Shown one piece after another: positions 44,829 through 55,311 of a stretch of 64,000 nt of DNA. A program made the translations under genes and the position numbers. Position 1 is the first letter of the stretch. Every line of letters starts with the position of its first letter. Under the pieces are notes generated by a model. That model did not search any database. It was not told the origin of the DNA and saw nothing but the letters and a program-made list of their open reading frames with translations. Source of the DNA: Paraburkholderia nodosa (GTDB lineage Bacteria > Pseudomonadota > Gammaproteobacteria > Burkholderiales > Burkholderiaceae); the NCBI RefSeq assembly GCF_001718195.1, contig NZ_MCNV01000003.1, positions 186,001 to 250,000 on the forward strand, given 5' to 3'.

Positions 44829-45438
44829 GCGCAGCCATCCTGACGAACTCGTGATCGGCCTCGTGTCGGTCAGCGACCGCGCGACGAGCGGCGTCTACGA
44901 GGACAAGGGCATTCCCTCGCTGATGGAGTGGCTCGGCAACGCGCTGAAAACGCCGTGGCGCGCCGAAACGCGCCTGATCCACGACGACGCGGGAACGATC
45001 TCCGCGACGCTCACGGCGCTCGTGGACGGCCTCGGCTGCGACCTCGTGTTGACGACGGGCGGCACCGGCCCCGCGCGCCGCGACGTGACGCCCGAGGCGA
45101 CGCTCGCGGTCGCGACAAAGGAAATGTCGGGCTTTGGCGAGCAGATGCGCCAGATCAGCCTGAATTTCGTGCCGACGGCCATTCTGTCGCGCCAGGTTGC
45201 CGTGATCCGCGAGAACGACGACCACGCGGCGCTCATCATCAATCTGCCGGGGCAGCCGAAGTCGATCAAGGAAACGCTGGAAGGCTTGCGCGACGATCAG
45301 GGCGCGGTGAAGGTGCCCGGTATTTTTGCTGCGGTGCCGTACTGCATCGACCTGATCGGCGGACCGTATATCGAAACCGATCCGAACGTCGTGGCGGCGT
45401 TCCGGCCCAGGAACGCGCAGCGGGCGCCGCGCGCTTGA
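44815..45438 (+). CDS. mog: Molybdopterin adenylyltransferase Mog
   Basis: Adenylylates molybdopterin before MoeA inserts molybdate. The 207-residue MoaB/Mog fold is shown by [41 protein letters not shown] and [17 protein letters not shown]. It overlaps the yjgA 3' end by 14 bp; its ATG at 44815 is preferred because [22 protein letters not shown] then matches the family N-terminus. It completes the cofactor set begun at 130-3302. Confidence 0.93.
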   Translation: MTKPERSHPDELVIGLVSVSDRATSGVYEDKGIPSLMEWLGNALKTPWRAETRLIHDDAGTISATLTALVDGLGCDLVLTTGGTGPARRDVTPEATLAVATKEMSGFGEQMRQISLNFVPTAILSRQVAVIRENDDHAALIINLPGQPKSIKETLEGLRDDQGAVKVPGIFAAVPYCIDLIGGPYIETDPNVVAAFRPRNAQRAPRA

Positions 45439-45502
45439 CACTCGAACTTCAACGATCGCGCAGCAGCGGCAGCGCCGCTGCTGCTGCGTGTCTCAACGGC
45501 GC

Positions 45503-46132
45503 TCAGAGTGCCGGGCCGGCCTCGCCTGCCGCCACGTCGGGCACGATGCCCGGCGCCGGAACGAGGAAGTGCTCGCGGTAGTACTTGAGTTCGTCGATCG
45601 ACTCGTGGATGTCGGCGAGCGCCGTGTGCATCGCGCGCTTCTGGAAACCCTTGTAGAGGGTGGGCTGCCAACGGCGGCACAGCTCCTTGAGCGTGCTCAC
45701 GTCGAGGTTGCGGTAGTGAAAGAAGCGCTCGAGCGTGGGCATCCAGCGCGCCATGAAGCGGCGGTCCTGGCAGATCGAGTTGCCGCACATCGGCGACTTG
45801 CCCGGCGGCACGTATTGCGAAAGGAACGCCATGATCTGCTCGGTCGCGGTTTCTTCCGTGACGGTCGAAGCGCGCACGCGCTCGGTGAGGCCCGAGCGGC
45901 CGTGTGTGTTGCGGTTCCATTCGTCCATGCGGTCGAGCACCGACTCCGGCTGATGGATGGCCAGCACGGGGCCTTCCACGAGCTTCTCGAGCGTCGAGTT
46001 CGTCACCACCACGGCGATCTCGATGATGCGGTCGTTGTCGGGATCGAGGCCCGTCATCTCCATATCGAGCCAGATCAGGTTCATGTCGGTGCGCTCGATG
46101 AGCGGCGCGCCGGCAGCGGTAATGTCAGTCAT
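45503..46132 (-). CDS. orn: Oligoribonuclease Orn
   Basis: A DEDDh 3'-5' exonuclease that finishes RNA decay by degrading 2-5 nucleotide RNAs and also pGpG from c-di-GMP turnover. The 209-residue product has the ExoI region [25 protein letters not shown], the ExoII motif [20 protein letters not shown] and Exo[21 protein letters not shown]. The start at 46132 excludes a non-conserved upstream extension. It is divergent from the M48 protease gene. Its c-di-GMP link is of interest given the VpsR-like regulators nearby. Confidence 0.95.
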   Translation of the reverse strand: MTDITAAGAPLIERTDMNLIWLDMEMTGLDPDNDRIIEIAVVVTNSTLEKLVEGPVLAIHQPESVLDRMDEWNRNTHGRSGLTERVRASTVTEETATEQIMAFLSQYVPPGKSPMCGNSICQDRRFMARWMPTLERFFHYRNLDVSTLKELCRRWQPTLYKGFQKRAMHTALADIHESIDELKYYREHFLVPAPGIVPDVAAGEAGPAL

Positions 46133-46244
46133 GAAAGGCAACCCGGAGAGCGTTGGTGGCGCGGCGCGTGCGCGGCATCGACAGGATGCGATGCCCGGCC
46201 GGCGAGAACATATAATTGTCGCATAGATACCACGGACTTCCTGG

Positions 46245-47522
46245 ATGCCTAATCTGTCCCCCTCCCCTGCGCTGTACTTCAGCGTGCTGTTCGTCGTCGG
46301 CGTGCTCGCCATGGTCGCGACCAAGCTCTGGCTCGCGTCGCGCCAGATCCGCTTCGTGGCCGCCCACCGCGGCGCGGTGCCGGCGCAGTTCACCGCCACC
46401 ATTCCGCTCGCCGCGCACCAGCGCGCCGCCGACTACACGGTCGCGCGCACGCGCCTCGGCATGATCGAGATCGTGCTCGGCGCCGTGGTGCTGATCGCGC
46501 TCACGCTGCTCGGCGGCGTGCAGGCGCTCGATCTCGGCATCTCGGATGCGATCGGGCGCGAATATGTGGGCCAGATCGCGCTGGTCGGGGCCGTGCTCGC
46601 CATCTCCGGCCTGGTCGAGCTGCCGCTCGACTACTACCGCCAGTTCGTGGTCGAGGAGCGCTTCGGCTTCAATCGCATGACGAAACGCATCTTCATCATG
46701 GACCGCATCAAGGGGCTCCTGATCGGCGCCGCGTTCGGCATTCCATTGCTCTTCGTCGTGCTCTGGCTCATGAAGCAGGCGGGCAGCCTCTGGTGGCTCT
46801 GGACGTGGGCCGTTTGGGTCGCCTTCCAGATGCTCGTGCTGGTGCTCTACCCCACCTTCATCGCGCCGCTCTTCAACAAGTTCGAACCGCTGCGCGACGA
46901 AGCGCTGCGCTCACGCATCGAGGCGCTCATGCAGCGCTGCGGCTTTGCGGCCAAGGGCCTGTTCGTGATGGACGGCAGCCGCCGTTCCGCGCACGGCAAC
47001 GCCTATTTCACGGGCTTTGGCGCATCCAAGCGCATCGTGTTCTTCGACACGCTGCTCGCGCGCCTGTCCGGCAGCGAGATCGAGGCCGTGCTTGCGCACG
47101 AACTCGGTCACTTCAAGCGTCGTCACGTGATCAAGCGCATGGTCGTCACGTTTGCGATCAGCCTCGCGTTGCTCGCCCTGCTCGGCTGGCTCTCGCAGCG
47201 CGTCTGGTTCTACGAGGGGCTCGGCGTGCGGCCGTCGCTGCTCGGCGGCAATGAAGGGCTCGCGCTCGTGCTGTTCTTCCTCGCCGTGCCCGTGTTCCTG
47301 TTCTTCGTTACGCCGCTTGGCAGCCTCTCCTCGCGCAAGCACGAGTTCGAGGCCGACGCCTTCGCCGCCACGCAAACGGACGCGCAGCATCTCGTCAACG
47401 CGCTCGTGAAACTCTACGAGGACAACGCGTCGACGCTCACGCCCGACCCGCTCTATACCGCGTTCTACTACTCGCATCCGCCGGCTTCGCAGCGGATCGA
47501 CCGACTGCTCGCGCACGCATGA
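46245..47522 (+). CDS. M48 family zinc metalloprotease, Ste24-like
   Basis: A 425-residue membrane peptidase of the CAAX-protease (Ste24) type with several membrane spans, [22 protein letters not shown] before the active domain, and the zinc motif HELGH (H285-H289) with the third ligand Glu in the [10 protein letters not shown] region. Its natural substrate in bacteria is unknown. The stop overlaps the rsgA start (ATGA). Confidence 0.94.
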   Translation: MPNLSPSPALYFSVLFVVGVLAMVATKLWLASRQIRFVAAHRGAVPAQFTATIPLAAHQRAADYTVARTRLGMIEIVLGAVVLIALTLLGGVQALDLGISDAIGREYVGQIALVGAVLAISGLVELPLDYYRQFVVEERFGFNRMTKRIFIMDRIKGLLIGAAFGIPLLFVVLWLMKQAGSLWWLWTWAVWVAFQMLVLVLYPTFIAPLFNKFEPLRDEALRSRIEALMQRCGFAAKGLFVMDGSRRSAHGNAYFTGFGASKRIVFFDTLLARLSGSEIEAVLAHELGHFKRRHVIKRMVVTFAISLALLALLGWLSQRVWFYEGLGVRPSLLGGNEGLALVLFFLAVPVFLFFVTPLGSLSSRKHEFEADAFAATQTDAQHLVNALVKLYEDNASTLTPDPLYTAFYYSHPPASQRIDRLLAHA

Positions 47523-48460
47523 ACCGGCGCGCATCCAAAGCCGCCGGCAACGCAAAAGCTGCAGGCGCCACGCTGCACGGCGTGGTGATCGCCGCCCATG
47601 GGCGCCATTATCTCGTCGCGCCCGACGGCGGCGGCGCGCACCTGCAATGCTTCCCGCGCGGCAAGAAGAGCGAGGTCGCGGTGGGCGACCGCGTCGAGTA
47701 TCAGTCGACTTCCGCCGACCAGGGCGTGATCGTCGCGATCGGCGAGCGGCGCAACCTGCTCTATCGCTCCGACCAGTTCAAGTCGAAGCTCTTCGCGGCG
47801 AACCTCGACCAGTTGCTGATCGTGCTCGCCACCGAGCCGCACTTCAGCGAGGACCTGCTCGGGCGCGCGCTCGTGGCCGCCGAGGCCAACGACCTCAAGC
47901 CGCTCATCGTGCTCAACAAGATCGACGTAGAGGCCGCGCTGCCGGTTGCGCGCCAGCGCCTCGAACGCTATCGCGCGCTGGGCTATACGGTGCTGGAGGT
48001 TTCGGCGAAGGGCCGCCCCGAGCAAGCACACGCGGTGCTGGCCGAGCATCTCCACGGCCATCAGACGATCCTGCTCGGCCAGTCGGGCATGGGAAAGTCG
48101 ACGCTCGTGAACCTGCTGATCCCCGACGCCGAAGCCGCCACGCGCGAGATCTCGACGGCGCTCAACAGCGGTCGCCACACCACGACGTTCACACGGCTCT
48201 ACACGCTGCCCGAGGGCGGCGCGTTGATCGACTCGCCGGGCTTCCAGGAGTTCGGCCTCTATCACCTCACCGAAGGCAAGCTGGAGCGTGCGTTCCCCGA
48301 GTTCCGGCCGCTGCTCGCGCATTGCCGCTTCTATAACTGCCATCACCTGCACGAACCGGGCTGCGCGATTCTGGAAGCCGTGGACGACGGCCGCATCGCG
48401 CCCGAGCGCCAGGCGCTCTACGCGCAGCTCATCCACGAGATCAGCCAGGTCGTGCGCTGA
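47519..48460 (+). CDS. rsgA: Ribosome small-subunit-dependent GTPase RsgA
   Basis: A late 30S assembly GTPase of 313 residues. It shows the circularly permuted G motifs, in order NKID (G4), GQSGMGKST (G1) and DSPGF (G3), an N-terminal OB fold, and a C-terminal zinc finger with [14 protein letters not shown]. It overlaps the M48 stop by 4 bp. Confidence 0.96.
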   Translation: MNRRASKAAGNAKAAGATLHGVVIAAHGRHYLVAPDGGGAHLQCFPRGKKSEVAVGDRVEYQSTSADQGVIVAIGERRNLLYRSDQFKSKLFAANLDQLLIVLATEPHFSEDLLGRALVAAEANDLKPLIVLNKIDVEAALPVARQRLERYRALGYTVLEVSAKGRPEQAHAVLAEHLHGHQTILLGQSGMGKSTLVNLLIPDAEAATREISTALNSGRHTTTFTRLYTLPEGGALIDSPGFQEFGLYHLTEGKLERAFPEFRPLLAHCRFYNCHHLHEPGCAILEAVDDGRIAPERQALYAQLIHEISQVVR

Positions 48461-48481
48461 CCGCCACCTGCCCCAACGCCT

Positions 48482-48805
48482 ATGCTCAAGCTCGTGCGCG
48501 CGCCGAATCTGCTGATCGCCCAGCACTGGATGAACATCCTGGCGACGGCGGGCGTGCCCTGCGAGCTGCACAACCGCTATCTGAGCGGCGCGATGGGCGA
48601 GATTCCGGCCGAGCAGTGCGCGCCCGAACTGTGGCTCGTGGACGAGCGCGACGAGAAGCTCGCCCGGCGTCTGATCGACGAAGCCGTGAACGGGCCGCCG
48701 CCGGGCTCGCCCACGTGGCGCTGTGCGCGCTGCGGCGAGGTGCTCGAGGCGCAGTTCACCGTGTGCTGGAATTGCGGACGCGATCGCGACGTGCGCGACG
48801 AGTGA
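48482..48805 (+). CDS. DUF2007 protein with zinc ribbon
   Basis: A 107-residue protein: DUF2007 signature MLKLVRAPNLLIAQHWMNILATAGVPCELHNRYLSGAMGEIPAEQCAPELWL, followed by a zinc ribbon C-A-R-C ... C-W-N-C near the C-terminus (about residues 81-98). The function of the family is unknown. It begins 21 bp after rsgA and is probably in the same transcript. Confidence 0.88.
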   Translation: MLKLVRAPNLLIAQHWMNILATAGVPCELHNRYLSGAMGEIPAEQCAPELWLVDERDEKLARRLIDEAVNGPPPGSPTWRCARCGEVLEAQFTVCWNCGRDRDVRDE

Positions 48806-48830
48806 CGGCGTGAGTTGCTGATCCAGACGA

Positions 48831-48858
48831 AAATGGGCCGCTGGAAGCGGCCCATTTG
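48831..48858. terminator. Hairpin terminator after the rsgA unit
   Basis: AAATGGGCCGCT and AGCGGCCCATTT pair over 12 bp around GGA. The T tract is short on both strands, so it may also serve the convergent CobD-like gene. Confidence 0.65.
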
Positions 48859-48884
48859 CATTTCTGCGATTCAGCGTCGGGCGC

Positions 48885-49823
48885 TCAGAGCCAGACGGCA
48901 ATCGTCAGCATGAGCAGCAGGATCATCCACAGGATCACGGCGCGCCACACGAGGCCCACGGCCGATTGCAGCGTACGCGGCGTGCAGTCGTCGCCCACCG
49001 TGTACGGACCGCCCTCGCCCGGCTGCGCGAGCACATCGACGCTGGACTGCTCGGCGAGCGGGCCTGACAGGCGCGCGCCCAGCGCGCCGCTGCCGGTGGC
49101 GAGCAGCACGCCTTCGTTGGTGTCGGGCCACTGGTTCGTGTGGTTGCGCCAGGCGTAGATCGCGTCCTCGAAGTTGCCGACGATCGCGAAGCCCAGCGAC
49201 GTGAGCCGCGCAGGCACCCAGTCGATCACGAAGAACACATGCTGCGCGAAGTTCGAGAACGCCTCGGTGCGGTCCTCGGCCGGACGTGCCCACTCGCGCG
49301 CGAGGTATTCGGCGATGCGGTACAGCACGGCGCCCGCGGGCCCGATCGGCACGAGAAACCAGAAGAACACGCCGAACACGTGCCGATGCGAGGCGATCAC
49401 CGCATGAATCAGCGTGTGGCGCACGATCTCGCTCACGGGCATGTCCACGGCGTCGATGCCGGTCCATTCGCGGAGGATTTCGCGCGCGCGCGGCACGTCG
49501 TCGTTGTTCAGCGCGAGATGGATGTCGGTGAAGTAGTGGCTGAACTGGCGAAAACCGAGCGTGAAGTACACAACCGCCACGTTCCACAGGAACGCCAGCA
49601 CGAAGCTGATGTGGTACAGCACGTAGTAGACGAGCGCCGTGGCGAGCGTCCACGGCAGCACGACCACGAGCCACGCGATGAGGCCATGCTTCTGCTTGCC
49701 GGCGTCGAAGCCGTGAGCGGCCCACTCCGCATTGAGGCGCACGAGCGCCATGACCGGATTATTGGGCGACAGCGCCCGCACCTGTTCGATGACGAGAGCC
49801 AGCAATACGGAAAAGAAGGTCAT
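48885..49823 (-). CDS. CobD/CbiB family protein
   Basis: A 312-residue integral membrane protein that fits the CobD/CbiB family (AmpE-like relatives): MTFFSVLLALVIEQVRALSP, a large cytoplasmic loop with WARPAEDRTEAFSNFAQHVFFVIDWVPARLTSLGFAIVGNFEDAIYAW and a C-terminal span. No other cobalamin genes are adjacent, so a role in adenosylcobinamide phosphate synthesis is not supported. It may be one of the CobD paralogues outside that pathway. Confidence 0.85.
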   Translation of the reverse strand: MTFFSVLLALVIEQVRALSPNNPVMALVRLNAEWAAHGFDAGKQKHGLIAWLVVVLPWTLATALVYYVLYHISFVLAFLWNVAVVYFTLGFRQFSHYFTDIHLALNNDDVPRAREILREWTGIDAVDMPVSEIVRHTLIHAVIASHRHVFGVFFWFLVPIGPAGAVLYRIAEYLAREWARPAEDRTEAFSNFAQHVFFVIDWVPARLTSLGFAIVGNFEDAIYAWRNHTNQWPDTNEGVLLATGSGALGARLSGPLAEQSSVDVLAQPGEGGPYTVGDDCTPRTLQSAVGLVWRAVILWMILLLMLTIAVWL

Positions 49824-49973
49824 GCGACGCGCCGTGCAGATCGGGTTGCGAAAGGGGTTTTATGAAAGTGTTGCAACGATATCACAGGGCCAGATGTGCC
49901 TGACCATCGCCGGCAATTCGGGCGGCAAACTCGCAACAGTGCGCAGCGACGCTTGCACGCGCCGCCAGACGTG

Positions 49974-50696
49974 TTACGCGAGCAGGAAGCGGTAGAAGTT
50001 GCGCAGCATACCGGCCGTCGCCCCCCAGATGAAGTGCGAGGAGCCGACACCGGAAGCGACGACGGGTTCGGGCACGTCGAGGTCCGGCGAATTGCGGTCC
50101 GGATACGGCATCGCATAAAAGCGCCGCTCGCCGCCTTCCCAGCGGAGCACGCGCACCTGGTGATGCACCGGGTTCATGAGAAAGCTGAGCGGCACTTCGA
50201 AGATGCTTGCCACTTCGAGCGAGTCCGCCGCGAGACTGAACGGCTCGTGCACGAGACCGACCACGGGCGTGACCCTGAAGCCGGTGCCGGTGAGGTAGTC
50301 GGGCAATGCGCCGAGCACCTCGACGCGCGCGGGGTCGAGGTTCACCTCCTCGTGCGCCTCGCGCAGCGCGGCGGCGATGGGGGTGGGGTCGGAAGGTTCG
50401 CGGCTGCCGCCGGGAAAGCTCACCTGGCCCGCGTGATTGCTGAGGTTGTCGGCGCGCTGGGTGAGCAGCACGGTCAGGCCGCCCGGGCGCATGGCAATGG
50501 GCATGAGCACGGCGGCCTCGCGCGGATCGCGCATCTCGAACAGACGGGCTTCCTGGGGTTCGGGGTCCCACGGCAGGCGCTGCTCGAAGCGCGTGCGCAA
50601 GCCGGCGGCGGTCAGGCGTTCCGCGGCGACCTGCGGAAGGCTCGCGCCCGTCGATTCGATCGGCAGGCTTTCGGGTTCAAATACTGGGCGGATCAA
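49974..50696 (-). CDS. NUDIX hydrolase, CoA pyrophosphatase type
   Basis: A 240-residue NUDIX protein. The Nudix box is FPGGSREPSDPTPIAAALREAHEEVNL, with the family REAxEE core, preceded by AAVLMPIAMRPGGLTVLLTQRADNLSNHAGQVSF, the pattern of the CoA-diphosphatase (NudL) branch. It probably cleaves CoA or acyl-CoA to 4'-phosphopantetheine and 3',5'-ADP. It lies downstream of the ribosomal operon on the same strand, but a terminator separates them. Confidence 0.9.
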   Translation of the reverse strand: MIRPVFEPESLPIESTGASLPQVAAERLTAAGLRTRFEQRLPWDPEPQEARLFEMRDPREAAVLMPIAMRPGGLTVLLTQRADNLSNHAGQVSFPGGSREPSDPTPIAAALREAHEEVNLDPARVEVLGALPDYLTGTGFRVTPVVGLVHEPFSLAADSLEVASIFEVPLSFLMNPVHHQVRVLRWEGGERRFYAMPYPDRNSPDLDVPEPVVASGVGSSHFIWGATAGMLRNFYRFLLA

Positions 50697-50743
50697 CGGG
50701 CGTCCCGGATTACACGTACACGAGATTATTTTGCGGCCAAAAA

Positions 50744-50775
50744 GAAAAAAGCACCCCGGAGGGTGCTTCTTTCTT
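50744..50775 (-). terminator. Terminator of the rpsP-rimM-trmD-rplS operon
   Basis: On the minus strand AGCACCC, CTCC-type loop and GGGTGCT are followed by TTTTTTCTTTTT. Stem arms are at 50751-50756 and 50761-50766. Confidence 0.85.
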
Positions 50776-50782
50776 ACAGCTT

Positions 50783-51178
50783 TTACGCCTGTTCGGCCGG
50801 AGCAGCTGCGCGGTCTTTCGACACCAGCTTTTCCTTGATACGTGCCTTCTTACCCGACAGGTTGCGCAGGTAGTACAGCTTCGCGCGACGCACGTCGCCG
50901 CGACGTTTCACCACGATGCTGGCCAGCAGCGGCGAGTACGTCTGGAACGTACGCTCGACGCCTTCGCCCGACGAGATCTTGCGCACGATGAACGACGAGT
51001 TCAGGCCGCGGTTACGCTTCGCGATCACGACGCCTTCGTATGCCTGAACGCGCTTGCGGTTACCTTCAACCACGTTCACGTTGACGATCACCGTATCGCC
51101 GGGGGCGAATTCGGGGATGGTCTTCTCGCCCAGCACGCGCTGGATTTCTTCCTGCTCGAGTTTTTCAATCAGATTCAT
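50783..51178 (-). CDS. rplS: 50S ribosomal protein L19
   Basis: A 131-residue L19: [78 protein letters not shown], with [28 protein letters not shown]. It sits at the intersubunit bridge. Last gene of the rpsP operon; ATG at 51178. The alanine-rich C-terminal tail is a Burkholderia feature. Confidence 0.98.
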   Translation of the reverse strand: MNLIEKLEQEEIQRVLGEKTIPEFAPGDTVIVNVNVVEGNRKRVQAYEGVVIAKRNRGLNSSFIVRKISSGEGVERTFQTYSPLLASIVVKRRGDVRRAKLYYLRNLSGKKARIKEKLVSKDRAAAPAEQA

Positions 51179-51327
51179 GGATTGACTCCGTATGCCATCT
51201 TGTCGGCGTTCGTACCTGTGCAGGGTTGCTGCACTACGGCCCCGATAGAGGATGGATTCACAACTGGCGCCGTTCACGCATGAAGCGGCACCGCCTTTTG
51301 CGCCCCTTGTCGCGCACGCCCGAAGCC

Positions 51328-52095
51328 TTACGCTTCGTTCGAGCCCTTCGCGAGACTAGCGAGCCACGCCTCGTCGGCCCGGCTCAACATCTTGTTCTTT
51401 CTGGCCCGCGCGATCAGATCGGGCCGCTTATTCCACGTGTTGCGCAACGCCTCGCGGCGACGCCATTGCTCGATTTCCGCATGATGGCCGCCAAGCAGCA
51501 CATCGGGCACGCGCACACCGTCGTATTCCTCGGGGCGCGTGTAATGCGGACAGTCGAGCAAACCGTCGACGAAGCTGTCCTGCACCGCCGAAAGCGCATC
51601 GCCCAGCACGCCCGGCAGGTTGCGCACCACGGCGTCCATCAAGGCCATCGCGGGCAATTCACCCCCCGAGAGCACGAAGTCGCCGAGGCTCACTTCTTCG
51701 TCCACGCAGCGGTCGACGAGACGCTGGTCGATCGCTTCATAGCGGCCGCACAACATCACGAGACCCGGCTCCTGCGCGAACTGCATGACGCGTTCGTGCG
51801 TGAGCGGTTTGCCTTGCGGCGACATCAGCAGCACGCGCGGGGCGCTCACGCCGGCTTGCGCCTGCGCGGCCTTTGCCGCGTCGATCGCCGCTTCGAGCGG
51901 CCTGGCCAGCATGACCATGCCGGGCCCGCCGCCGTAGGGGCGATCGTCGATCGTACGGTAGTTGTCGGTCGTGAAATCACGCGGATTCCACGTGCGCAAC
52001 GTGTAACGCTGCTGCTTCGCCGCCCGGCTGGTAATGCCCCAGTCGGTCAGCGCGCGGAACATCTCGGGAAAGAGCGTGACGACATCGAACTGCAT
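51328..52095 (-). CDS. trmD: tRNA (guanine-N1)-methyltransferase TrmD
   Basis: Makes m1G37 in tRNAs with G36G37, preventing frameshifts. The 255-residue SPOUT enzyme has [52 protein letters not shown], the knot motif [14 protein letters not shown] and [26 protein letters not shown]. It lies between rimM and rplS with about 65 and 149 bp gaps. Confidence 0.97.
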   Translation of the reverse strand: MQFDVVTLFPEMFRALTDWGITSRAAKQQRYTLRTWNPRDFTTDNYRTIDDRPYGGGPGMVMLARPLEAAIDAAKAAQAQAGVSAPRVLLMSPQGKPLTHERVMQFAQEPGLVMLCGRYEAIDQRLVDRCVDEEVSLGDFVLSGGELPAMALMDAVVRNLPGVLGDALSAVQDSFVDGLLDCPHYTRPEEYDGVRVPDVLLGGHHAEIEQWRRREALRNTWNKRPDLIARARKNKMLSRADEAWLASLAKGSNEA

Positions 52096-52160
52096 CGCTC
52101 TCTCCGTTCAGCGAAATTGAATCAAGGCGCGCGGCGGGGTTGCCACAGCGTTGCCGCTGC

Positions 52161-52928
52161 TTAGTAGTCGGCTTCCCAGTCGACGACGATACGCTTCGCC
52201 GCCAGGTCCACCGTCTTCACGAACACGCCTACAAACGGGATCAGGCGCTCGCCGGTGGCCGGCTTGCCATCCTTGTCCGTGGACGCATACGTGACACGCA
52301 ACACCGATTGCGCGCCATTGTCGATCAGGTCGGCAACCTTGCCGAGCTCGACGCCCGCCTCATTGGCGACATCGAGGCCGATCAGGTCGACCCAGTAATA
52401 TTCATCGGCTGCGGGCGCCGGGAATTCGGCCCGGCTCACGTACACGCGCGCGCCGCGCAACAGCAGCGCGGCATCGCGGTCGGCCACGCCCGAAAGCTGG
52501 CCAACGACGCTGTCACCATGAACCTTGGCGCTCACGCGCACCGCGCAATGACGCTCGCGATGCGCCTGACCCTCGCGGCCCTTGAGGAGCCACCAGCGTT
52601 TAGCGGAAAGCAGCGCCTGGCTATCCTGCGCGTGCGGCGCGATCTTCAGCCAGCCCTTGAGACCGTAGGCGTCGATCACGGCGCCGACTTCAACGGCGTC
52701 GGCAGGCCAACTCGCCTCGGTTTCGGCGCGCAGGCCACCGGCTGTCCCGGTTGCGGGCACAGCTTTCGCGGCGCTCTCGCGCGCAGGCTTGCGCACGAAC
52801 GCACCAAAGGACGGCGCGCCGCGGGCGGCAGCCTTGCCGGCGCCGCTGGCTGCAACTTCGGGCGCCCCGCTTTCCGACGCGTCGTTCGCCTCTACGGCAG
52901 ATTTGGCGTCATGCGCGGACATCGGCAC
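52161..52928 (-). CDS. rimM: 16S rRNA processing protein RimM
   Basis: A 30S maturation factor that binds S19. The 255-residue product has an N-terminal disordered extension of about 75 residues (rich in A, S and E), typical of Burkholderia, then the RimM core [22 protein letters not shown], and the PRC-barrel region [36 protein letters not shown]. Confidence 0.95.
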   Translation of the reverse strand: MPMSAHDAKSAVEANDASESGAPEVAASGAGKAAARGAPSFGAFVRKPARESAAKAVPATGTAGGLRAETEASWPADAVEVGAVIDAYGLKGWLKIAPHAQDSQALLSAKRWWLLKGREGQAHRERHCAVRVSAKVHGDSVVGQLSGVADRDAALLLRGARVYVSRAEFPAPAADEYYWVDLIGLDVANEAGVELGKVADLIDNGAQSVLRVTYASTDKDGKPATGERLIPFVGVFVKTVDLAAKRIVVDWEADY

Positions 52929-53019
52929 CCCTTGCGACCAGCTTGATATTGCATACGCGGATCATGCAGCGCGTACACAGGTGAAACACGGACAACAGAC
53001 TGAAAAGACGCTTAAAGAC

Positions 53020-53283
53020 TTAAGCAGCCGGCGCAGCGGCGGCGGTCTTTTGCGCTTCCTTCACGAGGCGCTCGACGGCCGGCGACATTTGCGCGCCGTT
53101 TTCCTTCCAGTACGTCACGCGATCTTGAGCGATACGCAGCGTTTCACCCTTGGTAGCGACCGGGTTGTAGAAGCCCACGCGCTCGATGAAACGGCCGTCG
53201 CGACGGTTGCGCGAGTCGGTTGCGACGATGTTGTAGAACGGGCGCTTCTTCGAGCCGCCGCGTGCCAGACGGATGATGACCAT
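53020..53283 (-). CDS. rpsP: 30S ribosomal protein S16
   Basis: An 87-residue S16: [43 protein letters not shown], followed by [28 protein letters not shown] precedes the ATG at 53283. It opens the ribosomal operon. Confidence 0.97.
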   Translation of the reverse strand: MVIIRLARGGSKKRPFYNIVATDSRNRRDGRFIERVGFYNPVATKGETLRIAQDRVTYWKENGAQMSPAVERLVKEAQKTAAAAPAA

Positions 53284-53469
53284 ACGAAAATCCTTGAAAA
53301 CCGGGGGTTCGGGACTACTGAAACATGCGATTATAGCCCGAAACCGGAGGCATAACAAACACTTAACGGGAAATTGCACGCCGGCGCGCGGAAAGCGGCG
53401 AGACAAAGCGGTCAACAAAGCGGTCAAACTGCGGCTCATGCCCACGATGGGCGGGCCCTGGAGCGAATT

Positions 53470-54684
53470 GTGGCGACTTTCAGACGACTCGTGCAAGGGC
53501 TGCCTCGCATTTGTGGCGGCGGCGTGGGTGGCAGCTCCTTTTTTCCGGTGTCTCGCGAGTCGGCCCGACGCTTTGCAGCGGCGTGTCTCGCCTTTGCCGC
53601 CGCCCTGCTCGCGGCGCCGTTCGCTCAAGCGGCGCTTCCCATCGAGCGCATCAAGCTGCCGCCGGGCTTCCACATCGAGGTGCTGTCCGCCGACTTGCCC
53701 GGTGCGCGCGAAATGACGCAGTCAGGCAACGGCACCCTTCTGTATGTGGGGAGTACGGACGGCGACGTCTACGCGCTCGAACTCAAGGACGGCAAAGCCA
53801 TCAAGCGCCATATCGTGGCCTCGGGACTGACGATGCCGGTGGGCGTGGCCTGGCGCAACGGCGCATTGTACGTTTCAGCGGTGTCGTCGATCGTGCGGCT
53901 CGACGACATCGACCGTCATCTCGACGATCCGCCCAAAGCCGTCGTCGTCACGGATTCGCTGCCCGCCGAGCGCCACCACGGCTGGAAGTTCATCGCCTTC
54001 GGCCCCGACGGCAAGCTCTACGTGCCGCAAGGCGCGCCGTGCAACGTCTGTCTGCCGGCCAGCGACCCGCAGCGCGTGCATTTCGCGATGATCGGGCGCA
54101 TGGAGCCCGACGGCTCGCACTACGAGACCATCGCCCGCGGCGTGCGCAACACGGTCGGCTTCGCGTGGCATCCGCAGACGCATGAGCTCTGGTTCACCGA
54201 CAACGGCCGGGACATGCTCGGCGACGACATCCCCGACGACAAGCTCAACCGCCTCGCGCACGTGGGCGAGGACTTCGGCTTTCCCTATTGCCACGGCGGC
54301 AATGTCGCCGACCCCGAGTTCGGCGCAGGCCATCCGTGCAGCAGCTTCACGCCCCCGGTCCTCAAGCTCGGCGCGCACGTGGCGTCGCTTGGCATGCGCT
54401 TCTATACCGGTTCGATGTTCCCGGCCGACTATAAGAACAGCATTTTCATCGCCGAGCACGGCTCGTGGAACCGCAGCAAGAAGGTCGGCTATCGCGTGTT
54501 GCGCGTGATCGCCAACCCGGACGGCACGAACGCACGCCAGGAAGTGTTCGCGCAGGGCTGGCTCAATTCAGACGAGACCCAATGGGGCCGCCCCGCCGAC
54601 GTGCTGCCGCTGCCCGACGGATCGCTCCTCGTCAGCGACGACTATGCGGGCGCGATTTATCGCGTGACCTACACGAAACCGTGA
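53470..54684 (+). CDS. PQQ-dependent sugar dehydrogenase (sorbosone dehydrogenase family)
   Basis: A 404-residue exported six-bladed beta-propeller. A long N-terminal signal region (to about residue 55, ending QAALP) is followed by [43 protein letters not shown] and the conserved [40 protein letters not shown]-x-x-C (CNVC) and a later CHGG segment may hold disulfides. The substrate is unknown. GTG at 53470 with GGAG 7 bp upstream is chosen; an in-frame TTG at 53374 is less likely. Confidence 0.86.
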   Translation: MATFRRLVQGLPRICGGGVGGSSFFPVSRESARRFAAACLAFAAALLAAPFAQAALPIERIKLPPGFHIEVLSADLPGAREMTQSGNGTLLYVGSTDGDVYALELKDGKAIKRHIVASGLTMPVGVAWRNGALYVSAVSSIVRLDDIDRHLDDPPKAVVVTDSLPAERHHGWKFIAFGPDGKLYVPQGAPCNVCLPASDPQRVHFAMIGRMEPDGSHYETIARGVRNTVGFAWHPQTHELWFTDNGRDMLGDDIPDDKLNRLAHVGEDFGFPYCHGGNVADPEFGAGHPCSSFTPPVLKLGAHVASLGMRFYTGSMFPADYKNSIFIAEHGSWNRSKKVGYRVLRVIANPDGTNARQEVFAQGWLNSDETQWGRPADVLPLPDGSLLVSDDYAGAIYRVTYTKP

Positions 54685-54788
54685 CGCGGGCAGACCATGG
54701 TGCCAGGCATAAGCGTGCGCTTGTGCTGCAAGCGCGTCGTGCGGCATACAATGCCCGGCGGCCCGTGCGCGTTCGACGTAATGCGCTC

Positions 54789-55295
54789 ATGGCGGCCGAC
54801 GCCCACGTTTTGCCCGAGCCCATGCCCAACGACAAGAACCTCGCACGCTTTCGCTCCAAGACGCTCACCGCCGCCCTCGCCTTCCTGTTTGGCAGTCTCG
54901 GCGCCCACCGCTTCTACCTGTATGGCCCGCGCGACGTGTGGGGCTGGGCGCATTTGTTGGGCACGCTCCTCGGCATTCCGGGCGTGATGCTGCTCGTCGC
55001 CACCGAGCGCGCCTCGATTCCTGGCTGGGTGCTCGCCGTGATCGGCGCGGTGTCGGTCCTCTCGGCGTTTCTGGCGGCAATCGTCTACGGGCTACGCCCC
55101 GACGCCAAATGGGACGCGCAGTTCAACGCCGCGTTCGTGGAGAAAGGCCGCACGAGCCGCTCGGGCTGGACGGTGATTTTCGTCGTGATCTTCTCGCTGC
55201 TGATTGGCGCGTTCCTGCTGATGACGGGACTCGCACTCTCGTTTCAAACGTACTTCGAGTCGCAAGTCGAGGCCGCGAAGGCGCTCTCGCAGTAA
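54789..55295 (+). CDS. TM2 domain-containing membrane protein
   Basis: A 168-residue protein with a TM2 unit (FRSKTLTAALAFLFGSLGAHRFYLYG, then a short loop and second span with LGTLLGIPGVMLLVATE), a third span, and a C-terminal pair (WTVIFVVIFSLLIGAFLLMTGLAL). TM2 proteins are common but functionally unknown. TACAAT at 54747-54752 is a plausible -10. The ATG at 54789 or an internal one at 54822 could be the start. Confidence 0.82.
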   Translation: MAADAHVLPEPMPNDKNLARFRSKTLTAALAFLFGSLGAHRFYLYGPRDVWGWAHLLGTLLGIPGVMLLVATERASIPGWVLAVIGAVSVLSAFLAAIVYGLRPDAKWDAQFNAAFVEKGRTSRSGWTVIFVVIFSLLIGAFLLMTGLALSFQTYFESQVEAAKALSQ

Positions 55296-55311
55296 ATCGC
55301 GCAGTAACGGC

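Noticed and set aside
48885..49823. CobD-like gene as evidence of cobalamin synthesis
   Set aside because: No other cob genes are near, and this branch often acts outside that pathway.
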